A DNA stretch of 20,546 nucleotides from Bacteroides sp. 43_108. Its GTDB lineage: Bacteria; Bacteroidota; Bacteroidia; Bacteroidales; Bacteroidaceae. The stretch lies in assembly GCA_001915545.1 (NCBI GenBank), contig MNQS01000189.1, positions 1 to 20,546 of the forward strand. The letters run 5' to 3'. The position numbers were made by a program, and so were the translations under genes. Numbering within the stretch: the first letter of the stretch is position 1; the number at the start of each line of letters is the position of its first letter. Under the pieces are notes generated by a model, which was not told the origin of the DNA, made no database searches, and saw nothing but the letters and a program-made list of their open reading frames with translations. Positions 1-5,541 of this stretch are shown here, in pieces.

Positions 1-130
1 TAAAAAAATATACCACAGGCTATACAAACTGTCTGCCGATAAAATATCGGCAAAACAATTTATACGCTATAGCAGTGGCAAACCACTATACCGGATTTCT
101 AGAAATCAATTTGGTGCCACCACTCATGAA
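1..130. other. Left edge, noncoding, two small hairpins
   Basis: No coding region is seen here. A perfect 8-bp stem with a 3-base loop lies at 34-52 (TGCCGATA/TATCGGCA). A second, shorter hairpin lies around 78-92 (AGTGG/CCACT). Neither is followed by a T-run on either strand, so they are not obvious terminators. The region abuts the probable left end of an insertion sequence at 131. I cannot say whether it belongs to a neighbouring gene cut off by the window edge. Confidence 0.5.
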
Positions 131-132
131 GA

Positions 133-168
133 GGCTGTCTCAAAATAAACTTGAGATGGTCTTTTTTT
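133..168 (+). terminator. Inward-facing terminator at left IS end
   Basis: An 11-bp stem (133-143 with 151-161, including three G-U wobbles in the plus-strand RNA) is followed by seven T residues at 162-168. The wobble pairs favour folding as plus-strand RNA. At the edge of an insertion sequence this would stop readthrough transcription into the transposase. Confidence 0.6.
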
Positions 169-262
169 GTTTTATTTCAGATTGAAGTCATTTGTATTGT
201 TCTCAAAAGAAGAATTTATAAGCTTGCTTTTGAAGATTTCATCCTTTCAAACTGTTTTTTCG

Positions 263-293
263 TTGCCATAAACCTCCTAAGAGGCTACTTTTG
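263..293 (+). promoter_or_regulatory. Promoter in front of transposase remnant
   Basis: TTG at 263-265 is separated by 20 bp from TACTTTTG at 286-293, which matches the Bacteroides TAnnTTTG -7 box. The predicted start is near 300, immediately before the ATG at 301. It is probably the original transposase promoter, kept while the first part of the gene was lost. Confidence 0.5.
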
Positions 294-300
294 CAAGATT

Positions 301-813
301 ATGTGCTATGGCGTCAAGTACAACTACTTCCACGTGGAACAGCGGTCGAGGTTCAAACCGGCCCCGTTCAAGGCGGAAAACTTCTACTACAATGAAGAAC
401 ATGACTTTTGTATCTGCCCTATGGGACAAAAGATGCAAAGGATAGGGACCGGACATGTGAAAACAGCATTCGGATATGTCAGCGAAAATGCCAAATACAG
501 AGCCGTCAGATGTGAAGACTGTCCGCTAAGATGCCGATATTTTAAGGCAAAGGGGAACAGGACGATAGAACAGAATCACAGACTCAGAAGATACAGGCAG
601 AAAGCCAAAGAGCTGCTGTGTTCCAAGGAAGGACTGAAACACAGAGGACAGAGATGCATAGAACCGGAAGCTGTGTTCGAACAAATGAAATACAATATGA
701 ACTACAAACGTTTCCGCCATTTTGGAAAGGATAAGATCTTCATGGACTTTGCCTTCTTTGCCTTCAATATAAAAAAGATGTGTGCAAAAATGGCTAAAGA
801 AGGTATGGATTGA
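301..813 (+). pseudogene. Transposase remnant, C-terminal part (IS1182-like)
   Basis: The 170-residue frame from ATG 301 resembles only the C-terminal portion of an IS1182-type DDE transposase. Visible marks are the stretch VKYNYFHVEQ, a cysteine-rich segment (CPMG, then RCEDCPLRC), the KAKGNRTIEQNHRLRRY region, and the terminal RCIEPEAVFEQMKYN segment that holds the late acidic catalytic residue in this family. The N-terminal half with the first catalytic aspartates is absent, so the product cannot be an active transposase. The same frame is open upstream to 151, but those residues do not look like transposase and overlap the terminator and promoter. The junction of the deletion is near 300. 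Recognised by memory of the family, not by a search. Confidence 0.8.
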
Positions 814-930
814 CTGATTAGACTGTTTTATGAGCTTACAGTAGCTATATTTAGATGTTGCGAACACATAAATCAAAGAAATCCTCAAAATATCGCAGCT
901 TAAAAAAATGAGCCGATTTTTATAGTCAAC

Positions 931-969
931 GAAAAAAAAGAAGGCGCATCGCGTATATGACACACCTTC
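931..969 (-). terminator. Minus-strand terminator at right IS end
   Basis: In minus-strand RNA a stem of about 11 bp with wobble pairs forms from GAAGGUGUGUC (starting at 969) and the complementary segment ending at 940, followed by eight U residues (932-939). On the plus strand the wobble positions become mismatches, so the minus orientation is favoured. It mirrors the terminator at the left end of the element. It could also stop leftover transcription from the PUL operon. Confidence 0.65.
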
Positions 970-1062
970 ATTTTTATTGCAAATATTTTGTATCATATTC
1001 TTGTTCTTATCTGTTGAAACATGCTCCATAAGAAGAAGCCTTTTTCTCTATGAATAAAAATA

Positions 1063-1093
1063 TTTGCTTATTCAAAAAATATCTGTATCTTTG
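1063..1093 (+). promoter_or_regulatory. Strong Bacteroides-type promoter, plus strand
   Basis: TTTG at 1063-1066 and TATCTTTG at 1086-1093 are separated by exactly 19 bp, a full match to the Bacteroides -33/-7 consensus (TTTG, about 19-20 bp, TAnnTTTG). The predicted transcription start is near 1100. It points toward the 3' end of the PUL and against its direction. No long gene follows. Confidence 0.65.
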
Positions 1094-1099
1094 TATCCT

Positions 1100-1373
1100 A
1101 AGAGGGTTGTTCCATAAGTAGGAGGCTGTAAAATACTGAAATTAGCACAATCTCCAAATCGTTACCCGAAACTTTTTAAAACTTCTATAAGCGTTTGTCT
1201 TTCAAATCAATCTGTCAATAAGATAAGAATTTAAAGTAAACTGTTATCTTAACATAGAGAAATTCTTTCTTTTACTTGTTTTATTCAATAAGAGATGTAA
1301 AGTCAGAACAATAATGCCAGTGACGGTAAAAAATTATGCCGGGAACATCTGTAAAGACAATCCCCGGCTTTTT
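1100..1373 (+). ncRNA. Candidate small RNA or orphan leader
   Basis: A promoter with both consensus boxes (1063-1093) and a GC-rich hairpin plus T5 (1338-1373) bracket about 270 bases that contain no convincing gene. Inside is an 8-bp stem TAAGATAA/TTATCTTA (1219-1226, 1244-1251). A 50-codon frame starts at 1314 but runs through the terminator. The unit may be a genuine small RNA, the leader of a gene now deleted, or a transcript that regulates the convergent PUL 3' end. It does not resemble any RNA family I recognise. Confidence 0.4.
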
Positions 1374-1466
1374 AATATACTTCAGGTATCCTTCCTTAAA
1401 GAGAAAGCTGATTTTCTGAAAAAGGACATACCTTTCCCTACAAAAGAAAAGAAAATCAAGTTTTAA
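1314..1466 (+). CDS. Possible 50-residue protein, unknown
   Basis: ATG at 1314 opens a 50-codon frame ending in TAA at 1466. The product is lysine-rich with the segments VKNYAGNICKDNP and KADFLKKDIPFPTKEKK. The frame is open upstream to a stop near 1222, so it could also be the tail of a degraded gene. It overlaps the terminator-like hairpin at 1338-1373, which argues against translation from the 1063-1093 promoter. I recognise no domain. It may be chance in AT-rich DNA. Confidence 0.25.
   Translation: MPVTVKNYAGNICKDNPRLFNILQVSFLKEKADFLKKDIPFPTKEKKIKF
1327..1373. terminator. Bidirectional terminator between convergent units
   Basis: GCCGGG (1338-1343) pairs with CCCGGC (1363-1368) around a 19-base loop. 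On the plus strand TTTTT follows directly (1369-1373). On the minus strand a T6 run (1329-1334 region) follows four to five bases after the stem. It can end the plus-strand unit that starts near 1100 and the PUL operon whose last stop codon is at 1514. Confidence 0.65.
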
Positions 1467-1513
1467 ATGAAATGCTAATCACTTAACATCATAATAAATT
1501 ATCAATTTTCAAA

Positions 1514-3547
1514 CTATTTTTTCAAGAACTTCTCGGCACGTCCCGGAGAAAATAATTCCCACAATGAAGCCACTGTCCATCCCGGAGCAAAAATATCATT
1601 ATAATAGCCTTTACCATTCTTACCGTAGTCCCAGTTAGTATGCTGGACAACCTCCGGATAATATCCTGTTTTGGCAATACCACATCGATGCCCTTCATAG
1701 GGTAACAACTGACGCATTGATGTACTGATTACCTGAGAAAAATCCGAAAAACGCTTTTCATTATATTCTTTTGCCAACCAGTTCAATACGTCAGCGAAAT
1801 CAAAGATAAAGACATCAATATGGTTATTTTCTACAGAAACATTTCCCCAGCCTCTAGTTTTCAACCCTAAATCACCCAACATCTGACCGGGGGCAAAAGG
1901 GACATCCCATGTATAGTACCATGACAATGCAAAATAAGCTGCCTTCCTCGCCAACCCAGCATAATGGGCTCGTTCAGCTCCTTTTGTAGCTAAAGCCAAA
2001 TAGTAAGCGGCAGTTGACGCATACAAAGATGCCTCTTTATCCTCGCAATTAGCATCCAAAGTAGAAGAAAAATAATCGGACTTCGAAATCAATTCCTTTT
2101 CCAAATACTCCACCGTATGTTTTGCACTTGCCAAATACCGTTTATCCTTAAAATATTTATATCCCATAACCAATGGCAAAGTTGCCGAAGGGGTACTTCC
2201 CCCACTCTTGTCTACAATAGAAAAGTCATCTTTAAACTTACGAGGAAAACTACCGTCCTTATTTTGTAAACGCAGAAACATATCCAACATACTTTTTATA
2301 CGCTTTTCCCACTCAGGATGTTTACGACCTTGCAGTCTTTCGTAATTCAAAAAATGAAGCAGGGCATATACCCCTTCAGACTGACGGCGGATACTATGAA
2401 CAGACTCTACAAAATTACGCCTATAATGTACTACTTCATTAAAGAAACCCGTTTCCGAAAATCCATTCTGCAAATAAGAATCAAAAATTTTATAAGCATT
2501 CGTCACCAAATCCGTACGACGCTGCTGTTCTCCATATTCCAATGCATTAAAAGCATTCAACAAAGTACGTCCCACAAAACCCACTTCGGCAACATCCGTT
2601 TGGTCACAAGTAGCTGTACGCAATTCCACCCCCGAATAATAATGAGTAGGAGTATTTCCGACAAAACTTTCCACGAAGAAATTACTCATCACTTCCTTCA
2701 TTTTCTCAGGAGAATAAGGTGTATTTACAATTTGAGGACAGTTTGTATCATAAGAATATTCCCAAATATGCTGCACACATTCTGAAAAATCAGCAATTTC
2801 CGACTCATGTAATTCCCAAGTCAGAGAAAGACTCTCACCTTTACGTAATAATTGATAGGCCTCAACCGAAGGAGCCAATGTCAATTTACGAATATAAGTT
2901 TTAGGAGCTTCCTTGTAAGGAAACCCAAAAGACAAAGAAGCGATACCCGAGAGGTTTTCAAATCCTGTATAACCTATAGAGGTTTTACCAGACAATATCA
3001 CTTCCCCTTCCTTATGGGTAGTCAAAGCATCCGAAGCCATATTATCCAGCCGGATAACAGAATATGTTTTCCTATTCTTTTCATCAAAAATAGCAGTCAA
3101 GGGAGTACTTAAACGGTCTTCACGAACCAACCAGCTATCCGAGGTATGAAAAGACGGCGCTTCTTGAGGAGAACGCAAGTTACGACGATACCAAAATCCA
3201 GGCATATAAAACAAACAATCATCATGATGACAACCAGTCATTACCTGCTCACCAAAATTGAAATAAACATCATCCAATGCAGTCATAAAAATGACAATAC
3301 GCTGGTTGCCGTCTTTTTCTTCAACATTCTGATAAATCACCACAGGTAATTTATCGGCCGCCACCCACTGATATTCAAAATTACTATTATCCAATTGCTG
3401 CAAAGTCAGCGGATACCGCTTCGCATCATTACCAGGCACTTTCAAAGCAATGGAAGCCGAAACATTTTCCGGTGTATAGTTCACAGCTTCCGCACAAGTC
3501 ATTCCTGCCAGACACACCACACTACATACAAAGTTTTTCCAATTCAT
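1514..3547 (-). CDS. Secreted alpha/alpha-barrel-like protein, probable carbohydrate-active enzyme, family unknown
   Basis: The last gene of the PUL operon encodes 677 residues starting with a signal peptide (about 1-21, MNWKNF then a hydrophobic core). Residues about 22-250 look like a beta-sandwich. Residues about 255-677 are helix-rich with repeated aromatic helix ends, which suggests a six-hairpin (alpha/alpha) barrel like those of several glycoside hydrolase and polysaccharide lyase families. Conserved-looking polar clusters that could form an active site are RRQSEG (387-392), LDANCEDKEASLYA (497-510; D498, E502, E505) and GWGNVSVENNHID (566-578; E573, D578). The start lies 19 bp after the stop of the preceding GH43. 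I do not recognise a named family; function is inferred only from fold impression, export and operon position. Confidence 0.85.
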   Translation of the reverse strand: MNWKNFVCSVVCLAGMTCAEAVNYTPENVSASIALKVPGNDAKRYPLTLQQLDNSNFEYQWVAADKLPVVIYQNVEEKDGNQRIVIFMTALDDVYFNFGEQVMTGCHHDDCLFYMPGFWYRRNLRSPQEAPSFHTSDSWLVREDRLSTPLTAIFDEKNRKTYSVIRLDNMASDALTTHKEGEVILSGKTSIGYTGFENLSGIASLSFGFPYKEAPKTYIRKLTLAPSVEAYQLLRKGESLSLTWELHESEIADFSECVQHIWEYSYDTNCPQIVNTPYSPEKMKEVMSNFFVESFVGNTPTHYYSGVELRTATCDQTDVAEVGFVGRTLLNAFNALEYGEQQRRTDLVTNAYKIFDSYLQNGFSETGFFNEVVHYRRNFVESVHSIRRQSEGVYALLHFLNYERLQGRKHPEWEKRIKSMLDMFLRLQNKDGSFPRKFKDDFSIVDKSGGSTPSATLPLVMGYKYFKDKRYLASAKHTVEYLEKELISKSDYFSSTLDANCEDKEASLYASTAAYYLALATKGAERAHYAGLARKAAYFALSWYYTWDVPFAPGQMLGDLGLKTRGWGNVSVENNHIDVFIFDFADVLNWLAKEYNEKRFSDFSQVISTSMRQLLPYEGHRCGIAKTGYYPEVVQHTNWDYGKNGKGYYNDIFAPGWTVASLWELFSPGRAEKFLKK

Positions 3548-3566
3548 ATTTTTATGTATTTATTAA

Positions 3567-4568
3567 TTACAATACAGGTTTTTCCGATTTCAATGAGGGA
3601 GAATCCGTAGCTACCACAGGCCATCCGTCTTTCCAACTTATTTTATCCATCATCAAAACACGCCCTTCAGGATGCTTTGTGGCCACTGCATGATAAAATA
3701 CCCAATCATTACCCACTTTATCAGTCACAATCTCCGAATTGTGTCCTGTTCCCACAAACGAACTATTCTTATGAATCAACACTTCATGTTGGTTATCCAT
3801 CATTGTCCTCCCGTTCTTATCAACATAAGGTCCAAACAAATTTTCTGAACGAGCAACTACAGTAGTGTAAGTGCTATTCAATCCTTCACAGCAAGTCCCT
3901 ATGGAAGCAAAAAAATAGTAAAAACCTTCTTTTTTATGAATATAAGTTCCTTCATAAGCTGTACCAGCCACCTGCCGAGGCTTCTTCCCTTGTTTTATTG
4001 AAAGACCGTCCTCACTTAATTCAATGCCATAAATGCCCCGAAAGCTGCCCCAAAACAAAAATTTCTTTCCGGCATCTTCTATATAGAAAGGGTCAATAGA
4101 ATTCTGTACATTAATCTCGTTACTCCGAAACATCAGACCATGGTCTTTAAATGGCCCCGAAAGTTTGTCTGCCGTAGCGCAACCGATACCACAGGTCCAC
4201 TCACCTCCCCATTTAGACATAGAATAATAAAGTACATACGTATCACCTATCTTATTGATATCCGGAGCCCATAAGCCTCCACCCGGTTCAAAATCAGGAC
4301 GCGTTCGATCCGTGAATGCTGTACCTACCCATTCCCAATTAATCAAATCCTTGGAACGATGGATCGGCAAATTACGAATATCTTCGGTTGCATACAAATA
4401 ATAATAACCATCACCACCTTCTATAATAGTAGGATCGGGCAGACTATAATCTATCACCGGATTCCAGTAATAGCTGGTTTTATCACCATCAGATATTTCT
4501 TCTTGCGCAGACGATGATGAGCAAGACACCAAACAAAAGCAGATAGACAGGATCAAATTTTTTCTCAT
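3567..4568 (-). CDS. GH43 lipoprotein, endo-arabinanase-like
   Basis: This 333-residue protein is a single five-bladed propeller domain of GH43. It carries a lipoprotein signal (CLVSC, cysteine 16). The three catalytic carboxylates are visible: D45 in LPDPTI (general base), D159 in SIDPF (pKa modulator) and E206 in YEGTY (general acid). H276 in GTGHNS is the usual fifth-blade histidine. GSFRGIYGIEL and the CCEGLNSTY segment closely resemble endo-alpha-1,5-L-arabinanases, so attack on arabinan-type linkages is the favoured prediction. The signal suggests a membrane-anchored location. Its ATG overlaps the stop of the upstream gene by 4 bp, indicating translational coupling. Other GH43 specificities (exo-arabinofuranosidase, galactosidase) cannot be excluded. 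Confidence 0.9.
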   Translation of the reverse strand: MRKNLILSICFCLVSCSSSSAQEEISDGDKTSYYWNPVIDYSLPDPTIIEGGDGYYYLYATEDIRNLPIHRSKDLINWEWVGTAFTDRTRPDFEPGGGLWAPDINKIGDTYVLYYSMSKWGGEWTCGIGCATADKLSGPFKDHGLMFRSNEINVQNSIDPFYIEDAGKKFLFWGSFRGIYGIELSEDGLSIKQGKKPRQVAGTAYEGTYIHKKEGFYYFFASIGTCCEGLNSTYTTVVARSENLFGPYVDKNGRTMMDNQHEVLIHKNSSFVGTGHNSEIVTDKVGNDWVFYHAVATKHPEGRVLMMDKISWKDGWPVVATDSPSLKSEKPVL

Positions 4569-5533
4569 TGCAGTAATTTAGGAGTTATATATTCTTTACT
4601 GATTCTCATACGGTCTGTTCCATTCACATTCTCAAAATTTACCGTACCAATATACATAGCACGCGGATGAATATTACTTTTATCTTTGTGGGCATGGAAT
4701 ACAATACGAAGTTTTCCCTCTTTATCAGTGAACATGGCGCTATGCCCTACACCTACCAACCCACCAGGATTTTGCAATAATGGATTTTCGTCGTATTTAG
4801 CCCATTCCCCCATTATATCGGTAGCTGTAGCACAACCTACACCATAGAATGGACTTTCATAACTATTCGCAGAATAAGTCATATAATAAATTCCATTGTG
4901 TTTGAGAATATAAGAACCTTCATTGACTCGAGGCCACACTTCCTCCCAAGCCTGTGAAACATGAATACAAGGACGCATCGTTTCTTTCTTAAGGGTTATC
5001 AAATCTTTTTCCAACTCGGCTATCCATACATTATTCCCATCATTAAAACGGACAAATGACAAATAAGGAGTACCGTCATCATCCATGAAAAAAGAATTAT
5101 CAATACATTTCTCCTCAACAATCATAGGTTCTTGCTTATTTTGTATAAATGGTCCTACAGGGGAATCTGCCACTGCTACACAAATATGCTCATCTGCCGA
5201 ATAATACATATAAAATTTACCATTCACTTCATATACTTCCGGTGCCCAAAACCAACGGTCTGCCCATGAATCCTTCTTATTCAAAGCCAGCCCTTTATAT
5301 TTCCACGTTTTTAAATTATCCGAGATATAAACCTCTATTCCTTCATCCGAGTGAGTACCATAAGCATAATAAGTCCCATTGTGCAACAATATAAACGGGT
5401 CACCCAGTGGAACAGGTATTTCCAGCTCTTCCACAATTATTTCATTCACATTCTTATATTCTGAGGAACATGACTGACAAGAAGTCAATGTCCCCAACAT
5501 CAATAACCAAATAAAAATCATTTTTTTTTTCAT
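4565..5533 (-). CDS. GH43 lipoprotein, arabinofuranosidase/xylosidase-like
   Basis: A 322-residue lipoprotein (LTSC, cysteine 19) made of one GH43 propeller. D45 in LGDPFI, D145 in CIDNSFF and E205 in VNEGSY are the general base, pKa modulator and general acid. H264 in GVGHSAMF is also kept. FWAPEV (95-100) and YYMTYSAN are typical of the family. It lacks the CC-STY arabinanase signature of its downstream neighbour, so an exo-acting alpha-L-arabinofuranosidase or beta-xylosidase is more likely. It has no accessory domain. It starts 8 bp after the 877-residue GH43 gene and overlaps the next gene by 4 bp. Confidence 0.9.
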   Translation of the reverse strand: MKKKMIFIWLLMLGTLTSCQSCSSEYKNVNEIIVEELEIPVPLGDPFILLHNGTYYAYGTHSDEGIEVYISDNLKTWKYKGLALNKKDSWADRWFWAPEVYEVNGKFYMYYSADEHICVAVADSPVGPFIQNKQEPMIVEEKCIDNSFFMDDDGTPYLSFVRFNDGNNVWIAELEKDLITLKKETMRPCIHVSQAWEEVWPRVNEGSYILKHNGIYYMTYSANSYESPFYGVGCATATDIMGEWAKYDENPLLQNPGGLVGVGHSAMFTDKEGKLRIVFHAHKDKSNIHPRAMYIGTVNFENVNGTDRMRISKEYITPKLLQ

Positions 5534-5541
5534 AATACTAG

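Larger units (their letters stand above)
131..969 (+). mobile_element. Internally deleted insertion sequence, IS1182-like
   Basis: The transposase remnant inside (301-813) resembles the C-terminal part of IS1182-family transposases. The left end reads GAGGCTGTCTCA inward from 131. The right end, read inward on the minus strand from 969, is GAAGGTGTGTCA, which matches at 9 of 12 positions. Both ends continue inward into a hairpin plus T-run (133-168 on plus, 931-969 on minus), an arrangement that blocks outside transcription from entering the element. No target-site duplication is evident. The element is about 840 bp, far shorter than an intact copy because the transposase N-terminus is missing. 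The exact ends are inferred from this symmetry. Confidence 0.6.
970..1513. other. Intergenic region between IS remnant and PUL
   Basis: This stretch has no long open frame. It holds a good plus-strand promoter (1063-1093), an 8-bp stem (219-226 with 244-251 of the second kilobase, i.e. 1219-1226 and 1244-1251), a GC-rich hairpin with T-runs (1327-1373) and one 50-codon frame (1314-1466). The rest, 1374-1513, is AT-rich with nothing else I recognise. The 3' end of the PUL operon must lie here. Confidence 0.6.

Noticed and set aside
526..1029. 167-codon minus-strand open frame
   Set aside because: It overlaps the transposase remnant and the terminator in antisense and has no protein-like features; its sequence is phenylalanine-rich shadow translation.
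276..1105. Nine-base direct repeat CCTAAGAGG at 276-284 and 1097-1105
   Set aside because: Its position relative to the two promoters differs (upstream of one -7 box, downstream of the other), so no common role is supported.
1122..1134. GAGGCTGT followed by AAAAT, similar to the left end of the insertion sequence at 131
   Set aside because: Only eight contiguous bases match, orientation is direct, and no transposase sequence follows; probably chance or an undecidable relic.
2318..2785. Longer plus-strand open frames opposite the PUL genes (for example 2318-2785, 8677-9084, 18705-19181)
   Set aside because: They lie antisense to well supported genes, have unusual composition and no recognisable domains or promoters.
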